Part shown: in pieces, positions 7,856 through 15,541 of the stretch | How positions within the stretch are numbered: position 1 is the stretch's first letter | Layout of the letters: each line of letters starts with the position of its first letter | Source: Acetobacteraceae bacterium | Lineage (GTDB): Bacteria; Pseudomonadota; Alphaproteobacteria; Acetobacterales; Acetobacteraceae | Direction: 5' to 3' | Assembly: GCA_027483125.1 (NCBI GenBank) | Contig: JAIXVH010000233.1 | Span: 1 to 32,225, forward strand | Length of the DNA stretch: 32,225 nucleotides | The notes under the pieces: generated by a model | Databases searched by the model: none | What the model saw: the letters and a program-made list of their open reading frames with translations, nothing else | Told to the model about the DNA's origin: nothing | Position numbers and translations under genes: made by a program

Positions 7856-9445
7856 ATGCATCGCCGAGACATCTTCGCCGCCGGTGCGGCCACCATGCTG
7901 GCCGGCCCGGCGCTCGCCCAAGCCCCACAGGCGCGCACGCTGCGCTACGTGCCGCACGCCAACCTGCCGAATATCGACCCCTTCACCAACACCGCCTTCG
8001 TGGCGCGCGACCACGCCTTCCTGGTCTTCGACCAGCTCTACGGCATGGACGAACAATTCCGCCCGCAGCCACAGATGGTCGAAGGCCATGTGGTCGAGAA
8101 TGACGGGCTGCTCTGGCGCTTCACGCTGCGCGAGAATCTGCGCTTCCACGACGGCACGCCAGTGCGCGGGCGGGACTGCATCGCCTCCATCCGCCGCTGG
8201 GGCCGGCGCGACGCCTTCGGCCAGGTGCTGATGGCGCGCGTGGCCGACATGACCGAGGTCAGCGACCGCGTCTTCACCATCCGCCTGAACCAGCCCTTCC
8301 CGAAGATGCTGGACTGCTTCGCCAAAGTCACGACCAGCTGCCTCTTCGTGATGCCCGAACGGCTGGCCAATGTGGACCCCTTCCAGAACATCACCGAAGC
8401 CGTCGGCAGCGGCCCCTATCGCTTCGTGCAGAATGAATGGGTGCCGGGCTCGCGCCTCGCCTATGCGCGCAACACCGACTACGTGCCGCGCCAGGGTGCG
8501 CCCAGCATGACCGCGGGCGGCAAGGTCGCGCATTTCGACCGCGTGGAATGGCTGATCATGCCTGACCCGGCCACCGCCTCGGCCGCGCTGCAATCGGGCG
8601 AGATCGACTGGTGGGAACAGCCCACCGCGGACCTCTTCCCGCTGCTGGCGCGCAACCGCAACCTGCAGGTGGACATCATCAACAATTCGGGCCTGATCGG
8701 TATCTTCCGGCCCAACCATGTCTCGGCGCCGTTCAACAACCCGGCCGTGCGCCGCGCCGTGCTGACCGCGATCAACCAGATCGACTTCATGACCGCCGTG
8801 ATCGGCACCGCGGGCGTGGATGGGCGTTCCGATCTGCGACGCGAGAATATCGGCTACTTCGCCCCCGAAAGCCCTTCGGCCAGCAATGTCGGCCTGGACC
8901 GGCTGCGCAAGAACCTGGCGGCCGCACGCACGGAACTGCAAGCGGCCGGCGCCATGGGCGCGCGGCTCGTGCTGCTGAACGCGACCGACCTGTCCTCGAT
9001 CAACGCGGCCACGCTGGTGGGCGCGGACCTGTTCCGCCGGATGGGCTTCAACGTCGAACTGGTCAGCACGGATTGGGGCACGCTGGTCGCGCGCCGCGCC
9101 TCACGCAATCCGCTGGAACAGGGCGGCTGGTCGGGCTTCTTCACCTTCTGGTCGGGCGTGGACCATTGGAACCCGTCTTCGCATGCCTCGATCCGCGGGC
9201 ATGGCGAGCAGGCCTGGCCGGGCTGGCCGACCATCCCGGCGATCGAAGCGCAGCGCGACGCCTGGTTCAACGCGCCGAACGAAGCCGCCGAACGCGCCGC
9301 GACCGCCGAAATGCAACGCATCGCCTTCGACGAAGTGCCCTACGTGCCCACCGGCATGTACTACCAACCCACCGCCTACCGTCGGAACCTGACCGGCATG
9401 CTGAAAGGCCAGCCGCCACTGTTCTGGAACCTGCGCCGCGCTTGA
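7856..9445 (+). CDS. ABC transporter substrate-binding protein, family 5 (peptide type)
   Basis: A 529-residue periplasmic binding protein of the oligopeptide/dipeptide/nickel class. It has a twin-arginine-like signal (MHRRDIFAAGAATMLAGPALAQA), then the family-typical opening TLRYVPHANLPNIDPF, the pattern LRENLRFHDGTPV, and the late segment PFNNPAVRRAVLTAIN. The track starts upstream at 7592; the ATG at 7856 fits the signal peptide and has GGGAGA upstream. It is the probable partner of the peptide ABC transporter that follows, but it lies on the opposite strand and converges with it, so it is transcribed separately. It could also serve another permease. Ligand unknown. Confidence 0.92.
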   Translation: MHRRDIFAAGAATMLAGPALAQAPQARTLRYVPHANLPNIDPFTNTAFVARDHAFLVFDQLYGMDEQFRPQPQMVEGHVVENDGLLWRFTLRENLRFHDGTPVRGRDCIASIRRWGRRDAFGQVLMARVADMTEVSDRVFTIRLNQPFPKMLDCFAKVTTSCLFVMPERLANVDPFQNITEAVGSGPYRFVQNEWVPGSRLAYARNTDYVPRQGAPSMTAGGKVAHFDRVEWLIMPDPATASAALQSGEIDWWEQPTADLFPLLARNRNLQVDIINNSGLIGIFRPNHVSAPFNNPAVRRAVLTAINQIDFMTAVIGTAGVDGRSDLRRENIGYFAPESPSASNVGLDRLRKNLAAARTELQAAGAMGARLVLLNATDLSSINAATLVGADLFRRMGFNVELVSTDWGTLVARRASRNPLEQGGWSGFFTFWSGVDHWNPSSHASIRGHGEQAWPGWPTIPAIEAQRDAWFNAPNEAAERAATAEMQRIAFDEVPYVPTGMYYQPTAYRRNLTGMLKGQPPLFWNLRRA

Positions 9446-9481
9446 GGGCGGGCGCTGGGCTGGACAGGTTGCGCTGATGAC

Positions 9482-9510
9482 TCTGGGGAAGGGCGCTGCC
9501 CTTCCCCAGA
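9482..9510. repeat. Palindrome 1 of intergenic cluster (13-bp stem, 3-nt loop)
   Basis: TCTGGGGAAGGGC pairs perfectly with GCCCTTCCCCAGA across a GCT loop. First of a run of hairpins filling the gap between the family-5 binding protein and the transporter ATPase gene. It is similar in sequence to palindrome 5 of the same cluster (10 of 13 arm positions identical). Confidence 0.85.
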
Positions 9511-9520
9511 CCCGATCCCG

Positions 9521-9541
9521 CCAGGGGTCAACGCCCCCTGG
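9521..9541. repeat. Palindrome 2 of intergenic cluster
   Basis: CCAGGGG pairs with CCCCTGG across a 7-nt loop. A short GC-rich hairpin between palindromes 1 and 3. Confidence 0.65.
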
Positions 9542-9556
9542 ACCCGGTGTGGGTTA

Positions 9557-9634
9557 TCGGTCTGGTTGGGGAGGGGGCATGGCACGCCCTTCACCACAGA
9601 CGCTCCCGTGATGCCCCCTCCCCAACCAGACCGA
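9557..9634. repeat. Palindrome 3 of intergenic cluster (perfect 24-bp arms)
   Basis: The longest dyad in the window. Arms 9557-9580 and 9611-9634 are perfect reverse complements, with a 30-nt loop whose base can add CAC/GTG pairing. The arms contain GGTTGGGGAGGGGGCAT. No T-run follows, so it is not a classic intrinsic terminator, but it would fold strongly in RNA read from either strand. Confidence 0.85.
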
Positions 9635-9649
9635 AGACTCATGGATTCC

Positions 9650-9667
9650 AAGGGCCTTTCGGCCTTT
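9650..9667. repeat. Palindrome 4 of intergenic cluster
   Basis: AAGGGCC pairs with GGCCTTT (one G-U) around a TTTC tetraloop. Small hairpin between palindromes 3 and 5. Confidence 0.55.
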
Positions 9668-9680
9668 AGCGGGGTGAGGT

Positions 9681-9707
9681 TTGGAGAGGGGCAGAGCCCC
9701 TCTCCAA
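9681..9707. repeat. Palindrome 5 of intergenic cluster (12-bp stem, 3-nt loop)
   Basis: TTGGAGAGGGGC pairs perfectly with GCCCCTCTCCAA across AGA. It ends 21 bases before the transporter ATPase stop codon on the minus strand. It looks like a diverged copy of palindrome 1. Confidence 0.85.
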
Positions 9708-9727
9708 CGCCACCCTCGCCACCTATC

Positions 9728-10717
9728 TCAGCCCCGCCCTTCCTCCACCGCGTGGCACGCGGTTTCGGTCAGCGCATGGGCTTTCAGTTCCGGCCGTTCC
9801 GCGCGGCAGCGGTCATTGGCCAGCGGGCAGCGCGGATGAAAGGCGCAGCCGCTCGGCGGGTCGATTGGCGATGGCACTTCGCCGCCCACCGGCATGCGCT
9901 GGCGGCCTGACATCTCGAGGTCTGGAATCGCTTCCATCAGGGCGCGTGTGTAAGGGTGGCGCGGGCTGGTGAAGAGCGTTTCGGCCGGCGCCATTTCCAC
10001 GATGCGGCCCAGATACATGACGCCCACGCGGTCACTGACCTGGCGCACCACGGCGAGGTTGTGGCTGATGAAGAGGAAGGTCAGCCCGAGGCGTGACTGG
10101 AGTTCCTTCATCAGGTTCAGGATCTGCGCCTGGACGGAGACATCGAGCGCGCTGGTCGGTTCGTCGCAGACCAGGAATTCCGGGTTGGAGGACAGCGCGC
10201 GGGCGATGGAGATGCGCTGGCGCTGGCCGCCGGAAAACTCGTGCGGGAATTTCACGCCGTCGAGCGGGGAGAGGCCCACCTGTGTCAGCAATTCCGCCAC
10301 GCGCTCGCGCTGCGCGGCGTCGCCCTTGACCAGGCCGAAGGCACGAATGGGTTCGGCGATGATGTCCAGCACGCGCCAGCGCGGGTTGAGGGACGCGTAG
10401 GGGTCCTGGAAGATCATCTGCATGCGGCTGCGCTGCGCGGGGTCGCGGCGGGCGGCGTGCAGGTCCTGGCCGTCGAAGCGGACATCGCCGCGCGACGCGC
10501 TGTAGAGCCCCACCACCAGGCGCGCGACGGTGGATTTGCCGCAGCCGGACTCGCCTACGAGAGAGAGCGTGGTGCCCTTGGGAATGCTGAAGGACACGCC
10601 GTCGACGGCGCGCAGGGTGCGCTTGCCCTCACGCGCCAACAGGCGCTGCAACGGGGGGCGCGAGACATCGAAGAAGCGCGCCAGGTCGCGCGTTTCCAGC
10701 ATGGGCGTTTCAGTCAT
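9728..10717 (-). CDS. Peptide ABC transporter ATP-binding protein (DppF/OppF type)
   Basis: A 329-residue ATPase of a Dpp/Opp-type importer. Walker A is GESGCGKST, the signature is [14 protein letters not shown] and Walker B is [11 protein letters not shown]. The C-terminal oligopeptide-transporter extension ([15 protein letters not shown], then Cys-rich [15 protein letters not shown]) is present. The N-terminal segment [18 protein letters not shown] is the insertion typical of the F-type subunit. The ATG at 10717 lies inside the last codons of the D-type ATPase gene (8-base overlap), which suggests coupled translation. It is the last gene of the minus-strand transporter cluster. Confidence 0.94.
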   Translation of the reverse strand: MTETPMLETRDLARFFDVSRPPLQRLLAREGKRTLRAVDGVSFSIPKGTTLSLVGESGCGKSTVARLVVGLYSASRGDVRFDGQDLHAARRDPAQRSRMQMIFQDPYASLNPRWRVLDIIAEPIRAFGLVKGDAAQRERVAELLTQVGLSPLDGVKFPHEFSGGQRQRISIARALSSNPEFLVCDEPTSALDVSVQAQILNLMKELQSRLGLTFLFISHNLAVVRQVSDRVGVMYLGRIVEMAPAETLFTSPRHPYTRALMEAIPDLEMSGRQRMPVGGEVPSPIDPPSGCAFHPRCPLANDRCRAERPELKAHALTETACHAVEEGRG

Positions 10718-11675
10718 GGGCGTAGAGCCAGCAGGCCGCGCGGGTTTCGCCCGCGGGCAGCAGGTCGGGGCGTTGCTGGCGGCAGCGTTCCATCACCTGC
10801 GGGCAGCGCGGGTTGTAGGCGCAGCCCTGCGGAATGGCGGAGAGGCGCGGCATGGAGCCATCGATGGCCGCGAGTTTGTCGACGCGCCGGTCGAGCGGCG
10901 GGATGGAGGCCATCAGGCCCGACGAGTATGGGTGCTTGGCGTGCTTCACCACCTCGCGCACCGGGCCGATTTCAGCCACGCGCCCGGCATACATCACCGC
11001 CACGCGGTCCGCCGTTTCGGCGATCACGCCCATGTCGTGCGTGACCAGCATCATCGCCGTGCCCTTCTCCCGCGCCAGCCGCTTGAGCAGTGCGATGACC
11101 TGCGCCTGGATTGAGACGTCGAGCGCGGTGGTCGGTTCGTCGGCGACGATCAGCTTGGGTTCGGCGCAGAGCGCCAGGGCGATCACCACGCGCTGGCGCA
11201 TGCCGCCGGAGAATTGGTGCGGATAGGCGTCGATGCGGTCGCGCGCGGCCGGGATGCCGACCAGTTCCAGCCACTCAATCGCGCGCTCGCGCGCCTGCGC
11301 GGGGTTCAGCGGCAGATGGGTGGTGATGGTCTCCACCAGTTGGCGCCCGATGGTGTAGAGCGGGTTCAGCGTGGTCAGCGGGTCCTGGAAGATCGCGCCG
11401 ATATGCCGGCCGCGGATGCGGCGCATTTCCTCATAGGGAAGGTTGTCGATGCGCCGGCCTTCGAGAAGGATCTGCCCGCCAGCGATGCGGCCGGGCGGTT
11501 CCAGCAGTCCGATGATGGCCGCACCGGTCATCGACTTGCCGGCACCGGATTCACCGACGACGCCGAGCACCTCGCCGGGTTCGATGGCGAAGGACACATC
11601 ATCCAGCGCGACCAGCGTGCCGCGGCGGGTGGGGAATTCGACGCGGAGATTCCGCACTTCCAGCAGTGAGTTCAT
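10710..11675 (-). CDS. Peptide ABC transporter ATP-binding protein (DppD/OppD type)
   Basis: A 321-residue ATPase, partner of the F-type subunit. Walker A is GESGAGKSM (Met at the place where many have Thr or Val), the signature is [14 protein letters not shown] and Walker B is [12 protein letters not shown]. The C-terminal extension has [15 protein letters not shown] and GCAYNPRCP. The track extends upstream to 11777, but that part reads through the permease gene. The ATG at 11675 begins the conserved domain ([14 protein letters not shown]) and forms an ATGA overlap with the permease stop. Confidence 0.94.
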   Translation of the reverse strand: MNSLLEVRNLRVEFPTRRGTLVALDDVSFAIEPGEVLGVVGESGAGKSMTGAAIIGLLEPPGRIAGGQILLEGRRIDNLPYEEMRRIRGRHIGAIFQDPLTTLNPLYTIGRQLVETITTHLPLNPAQARERAIEWLELVGIPAARDRIDAYPHQFSGGMRQRVVIALALCAEPKLIVADEPTTALDVSIQAQVIALLKRLAREKGTAMMLVTHDMGVIAETADRVAVMYAGRVAEIGPVREVVKHAKHPYSSGLMASIPPLDRRVDKLAAIDGSMPRLSAIPQGCAYNPRCPQVMERCRQQRPDLLPAGETRAACWLYAHD

Positions 11676-12577
11676 CGCAGCTTGGGATTCAGCGCATCGC
11701 GCAGCCAGTCGCCCAGCAGGTTCACCGACAGCACCATGATGATCAGCGCCAGGCCCGGGAAAATCGTGATCCACCACTCGCCCGAGAACAGATAGTCATT
11801 CCCGAAGCGGATGAGCGTGCCGAGCGAAGGCTGCGTCGGCGGCACGCCCACGCCCAGGAAGGACAGCGTGGCTTCGGCCAGGATCGCGAGTGCCAGGTTC
11901 AGCGTGCCGATCACCAGCACCGGCCCCAGCACATTGGGCAGCACATGGCGCAGCATGATCGCACCCTGCCCCAGCCCGATCACGCGCGCGGCCAGGACGT
12001 ATTCCTTGTTGCGCTCGACCAGCGTGGAGCCGCGCACGGTGCGCGCGAATTTCGGCCATTCGCTGATGCCGATGGCGAAGATCACCACATACAGCGCGAT
12101 CTGGTCATGCATCTCCCGCGGCAATGCTGCGCGGACGATGCCATCGATCAGCAGCGCCACCAGGATGGAGGGGAAGGTCAACTGGATATCGGCGATGCGC
12201 ATCAGCAGCGCATCGACCGTGCCGCCCAGATAGCCGGCCAGCAACCCCAGCGTGACGCCCAGCAGCACCGCGAACAAGGTGGCTGCGAAGCCCACCAGAA
12301 GCGACACCTGCGCGCCATACATGATGGCCGAGAGCACATCGCGGCCCTGGTTGTCGGTGCCCAGCGGGAAGCGGGCATCGCCGCCCTCGGAGAAGGCGGG
12401 CGGCTTGAAGGCGTCCATCAGGTCGATCGACGTCAGGTCGAAGGGATTATGCGGCGCGATCCAGGGCGAGAGCACCGCGCCGAAGATGCAGATGGCCGCG
12501 ACGATGGCGGAGATGATCGTCACCCAGGACCGGGTGAAGGACCACCAGATGTCGCTGTCGAAAAAGCGGCGCATCAT
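11672..12577 (-). CDS. Peptide ABC transporter permease (DppC type)
   Basis: A 301-residue inner-membrane permease with an N-terminal membrane helix (VTIISAIVAAICIFGAVLSP), the periplasmic segment HPLGTD-like RFPLGTDNQGRDVLS, and the binding-protein-dependent permease EAA region (AARVIGLGQGAIMLRHVLPN). The track starts at 12757, but that extension is low-complexity and non-conserved. I choose the ATG at 12577 (ATG-ATG) at the start of the conserved N-terminus. The 118-bp spacer from the upstream permease gene holds an inverted repeat and no good ribosome-binding site was seen, so the start has some uncertainty. Confidence 0.9.
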   Translation of the reverse strand: MMRRFFDSDIWWSFTRSWVTIISAIVAAICIFGAVLSPWIAPHNPFDLTSIDLMDAFKPPAFSEGGDARFPLGTDNQGRDVLSAIMYGAQVSLLVGFAATLFAVLLGVTLGLLAGYLGGTVDALLMRIADIQLTFPSILVALLIDGIVRAALPREMHDQIALYVVIFAIGISEWPKFARTVRGSTLVERNKEYVLAARVIGLGQGAIMLRHVLPNVLGPVLVIGTLNLALAILAEATLSFLGVGVPPTQPSLGTLIRFGNDYLFSGEWWITIFPGLALIIMVLSVNLLGDWLRDALNPKLR

Positions 12578-12640
12578 GCAAGGCCCGATCGTCGCAGGGG
12601 CGCAGGCCCGAAGGCGTGAATCGATCCGCACAAGGCGGAA

Positions 12641-12699
12641 CTGATGCCGCGCCGGAAGCAGCCTGGAAGAAGATGGCGAGAGATCATGCGCGGCATCAG
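12641..12699 (-). repeat. Inverted repeat spanning the end of the DppB-type gene
   Basis: CTGATGCCGCGC (12641-12652) and GCGCGGCATCAG (12688-12699) are perfect reverse complements separated by 35 bases. In the minus-strand transcript the 5' arm contains the TGA stop of the DppB-type gene, so the stem would sit in the spacer between the two permease genes. Possible roles are transcript stabilisation or tuning of downstream expression; both are inferences. Confidence 0.6.
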
Positions 12700-13676
12700 T
12701 GGCCGCCTGACTTGCCGATGCGCAGGCGCGGATCGACTGCGTAGTAGAGAAGGTCAACGACGAGATTGATCACCACGAAGACCAGCGCGATCAGCATCAG
12801 ATAGGCGGCCATCACCGGAATATCGGCCGCACCCACGGACTGGATGAACAGCAGCCCCATCCCCGGCCACTGGAAGACCGTCTCGGTCACGATGGCAAAA
12901 GCGATGATGGCGCCAAGCTGCAGCCCCGCGATGGTGATCACCGGCACCAGCGTGTTCTTCAGCGCATGGCCAAAATGCACCGCGCGGTTCGGCAACCCGC
13001 GGGCGCGGGCGAATTTGATGTAGTCGGTGCGCAGCACTTCCAGCATCTCCGCGCGCACCAGGCGCATGATCAGCGTCAGCTGGAACAGGCCCAGCGTGAC
13101 CGCCGGCAGCACCAGCGCCTTCAGCCCGCCCCAGGTGAAGAAGCCCGATGTCCAGCCGGCGATGTTCACCACCTCGCCACGGCCGAAGCTGGGCAGCCAG
13201 CCCAGCCACACCGCGAAGACCAGGATCAGCAGGATGCCGATCAGGAAGGTGGGCAGCGACACGCCGATCAGGCTGAAGGTCAGGAAGAACTTGGACAGCC
13301 AGGAATTGCGGTACAGGCCGGTATAGACCCCCATCGGCACGCCCACGGCCAGCGCCAGGAAGGCCGCGGTGAAGGCCAGTTCCAGGGTGGCTGGCGCACG
13401 CTCCACGATCAGTTCCGCGACGGGGCGCGACAGCCGGTACGAGATTCCAAAATTGCCCTGAACCGCATTGCCCAGGAAGGTGCCGAACTGCACGAAGAAG
13501 GGCTGGTCCAGGCCCAGTTGGCGGATCAGCGCCTGGCGCTGTTCCTCGGTGAAGTCCTGGCCGAGCATGATCGCCACCGGATCGCCCACATAGGCGAACA
13601 TGGCGAAGCTGATGAAGCTGACCACCAGCATGACCGGCAGCGCCTGCAACAGGCGGGAGATGATGAAGGCGAACAC
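12696..13676 (-). CDS. Peptide ABC transporter permease (DppB type)
   Basis: A 326-residue permease, first gene of the transporter cluster. It has the family-typical N-terminus (FIISRLLQALPVMLVVSFISF), the motif QLGLDQPFFVQFGTFLGNA, and the EAA loop (TDYIKFARARGLPNRAVHFGHALKN). The start is a GTG at 13676, 39 bp downstream of the AI-2E-family gene stop, so it may be cotranscribed with that gene. The stop lies in an inverted repeat that extends into the spacer before the DppC-type gene. Confidence 0.92.
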   Translation of the reverse strand: MFAFIISRLLQALPVMLVVSFISFAMFAYVGDPVAIMLGQDFTEEQRQALIRQLGLDQPFFVQFGTFLGNAVQGNFGISYRLSRPVAELIVERAPATLELAFTAAFLALAVGVPMGVYTGLYRNSWLSKFFLTFSLIGVSLPTFLIGILLILVFAVWLGWLPSFGRGEVVNIAGWTSGFFTWGGLKALVLPAVTLGLFQLTLIMRLVRAEMLEVLRTDYIKFARARGLPNRAVHFGHALKNTLVPVITIAGLQLGAIIAFAIVTETVFQWPGMGLLFIQSVGAADIPVMAAYLMLIALVFVVINLVVDLLYYAVDPRLRIGKSGGH

Positions 13677-13715
13677 GGCCGCTTCGTGACGGCGCGGACC
13701 GGCGCCGTCAAGCCG

Positions 13716-14762
13716 TCACGCCTTTGGTGTGCCGCTCGACATGCCGTGCTCGGCCCAGTCCTTGATGATGGAATAGCCGACCGCCAGCAGCACCGGCCCC
13801 AGGAACAGCCCCAGGAATCCGAAGGCAAAGACGCCACCCAGCGCGCCGACCAATGTCAGCAGCAGAGGCAGGTCCGCGCCTTTCGAGATGAACCATGGGC
13901 GGATGATATTGTCGGCCGAAGAAATACCGAGGCCCCCATAGAGCAGCATGAAGATCGCCCAGCCCCATTCGCCCTGCGTGAACAGCCAGATCGCGGCCGG
14001 AATCCACACGAGCGGCGCGCCCACGGGAAGGATCGAAATCACGCCCGCCACCACGCCCAACAGCAGCGCATTCGGCACGCCGGCCAGCCACAATCCGAAG
14101 GTGGTCATGATGCCCTGCACGATCGCGGTGCCGATCAGGCCATAGACCACGCCGCGCGTGACATTCGCGGTCAGTTCCAGGATATGCGTGCCGCGCGCGC
14201 CCGCCAGCCGCTGCAACAGGCCCTGCACATAGGCCGCAATTGTGCCGCCATCTCGGTAGATGAAGAAGGCCAGGAAGATCGCGACCAGCATCTCCGCGAT
14301 GCCCGACAGCACCGAGAGCAGCAGCGACAGCGCGGTCTGCGCGATGGTGCCGGCATAGGGGCGGATCAACGCCACCAGCGCGCCGGATTCACCGGCGATT
14401 CCATGCCACCAGGCGACGGCCTCATCGCCTACGAAGGGCAGCGCTGCCAGCAGCGGCGTGATGTCCGGCAGACCGCCGGAAATCATGCGTTCCAGCCGGC
14501 CGGACAGCGCGTCGATCTCCGCGCGCGATGTGGGCGTGGCGTAGATGATCGGCACCACCAGCACGACGAAGGCCGCCAACACCATGATGAGCGCCGCCGC
14601 ACCGCGCGGCAGCCCGCGCCGCGTGAGCCACTGGAACATCGGCCAGGTGCAGAAGACCAGGATGGCCGCCCACAGCAGCGCCGAGACGAACGGGCGCACC
14701 ACCAGGAAACACCCGATGCCGAGCGCACCCGCGGCACCGAAGGCGAGGATCCGCGCCTGCAT
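13716..14762 (-). CDS. AI-2E-family transporter (PF01594-type permease)
   Basis: A 348-residue polytopic membrane protein. Paired N-terminal helices (FVSALLWAAILVFCTWPMFQ and AALIMVLAAFVVLVVPIIY) and the late glycine-rich helices (LPLLLTLVGALGGVFAFGFLGLFLGPVLLAV) match the AI-2E exporter/YdbK-like family. These proteins export small molecules or act in ion antiport; the substrate here is unknown, and the family name does not prove autoinducer transport. The ATG overlaps the preceding stop (TAATG). Confidence 0.88.
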   Translation of the reverse strand: MQARILAFGAAGALGIGCFLVVRPFVSALLWAAILVFCTWPMFQWLTRRGLPRGAAALIMVLAAFVVLVVPIIYATPTSRAEIDALSGRLERMISGGLPDITPLLAALPFVGDEAVAWWHGIAGESGALVALIRPYAGTIAQTALSLLLSVLSGIAEMLVAIFLAFFIYRDGGTIAAYVQGLLQRLAGARGTHILELTANVTRGVVYGLIGTAIVQGIMTTFGLWLAGVPNALLLGVVAGVISILPVGAPLVWIPAAIWLFTQGEWGWAIFMLLYGGLGISSADNIIRPWFISKGADLPLLLTLVGALGGVFAFGFLGLFLGPVLLAVGYSIIKDWAEHGMSSGTPKA

Positions 14763-15541
14763 TATGCGGTGAACCGGCTGCCAGCGGGCGCGACATCGCC
14801 GCTGATGCCGCCGGCATCGAGCGCGCGGCGGACGGTGCCGTTGGCCTTGGCGGCCTCGATCCAGGCGGTGGCGGCGGCAAGTTGTTCAGGGCGCCCGGGC
14901 GGCACGATGATGGCGGTGCCGAGGGCGTGAAAATGCCCCTCCGCGATGCGCAGGCCGGGCACTTGCGGCAGCAGGGTTTGCAGCGATTCCAGGCCGAGTG
15001 CGACGGCCTGGGCGCGGCCTTCGCGCATCCATTCGAGCGCTTGCGGCACGCCGATCGCGGCGAGGAATTGCGCGCGCGGGAAGGCGCGTTCGGCGCTGCG
15101 CAAGGTGGTGGTGCCCTGCACGCCCACGATGGTCAGCCCCGCGCGATTGGCTTCTTCCACACGGGTGATGCCGGCGGCTGGCAGCACGCCGAGCGTCGAG
15201 ACCGAGAGGTAGTAGTTGGGGCCGACGCCCACGCGCCGCGCGCGATCCGCATCCATCGGCACGAAGGAGACGTCCAGCCGCGCTTCGGCCACAGCATCGA
15301 CCACCTCGGAGGAGGAGTTGAAGGTGACGAGGTCGAGCGTCGCACCGATGTCGCGCGCCAGCGCGCGCGCCAGCTCCACCGCCGTGCCACGCGGCGCACC
15401 ATCCGGCCCGCGGCTGGCCCAGAAGGCGGACATGACGGGTGCGATGCCGACACCCACGCGGATGCGCCCGCCGGGTGCCAACGGGTGTGCGGCCTGCGCG
15501 AAGGCTGCGCCCGGAAGCGCCAACAGCATGCGTCTGTACAT
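14762..15541 (-). CDS. Small solute-binding protein, family 3 type
   Basis: A 259-residue periplasmic binding protein resembling amino-acid ABC binding proteins (SBP_bac_3). It has a short signal (RRMLLALPGAAFAQA), then RIRVGVGIAPVMSAFW, the pattern GTAVELARALARDIGATLDLV, and the sensor-like DVSFVPMDADRARRVGVGPNYY. The start codon follows the dnaE stop directly (TAG-ATG), with GGAGGAGG upstream inside the last dnaE codons, so it is translationally coupled to dnaE. No amino-acid permease lies nearby, so its transporter partner is missing from this window. Confidence 0.87.
   Translation of the reverse strand: MYRRMLLALPGAAFAQAAHPLAPGGRIRVGVGIAPVMSAFWASRGPDGAPRGTAVELARALARDIGATLDLVTFNSSSEVVDAVAEARLDVSFVPMDADRARRVGVGPNYYLSVSTLGVLPAAGITRVEEANRAGLTIVGVQGTTTLRSAERAFPRAQFLAAIGVPQALEWMREGRAQAVALGLESLQTLLPQVPGLRIAEGHFHALGTAIIVPPGRPEQLAAATAWIEAAKANGTVRRALDAGGISGDVAPAGSRFTA

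Noticed and set aside
12966-14930. 654-residue plus-strand ORF rich in Gln/Arg/His
   Set aside because: Antisense to the DppB-type permease and AI-2E-family genes; the repeat-like look comes from hydrophobic codons read backwards.
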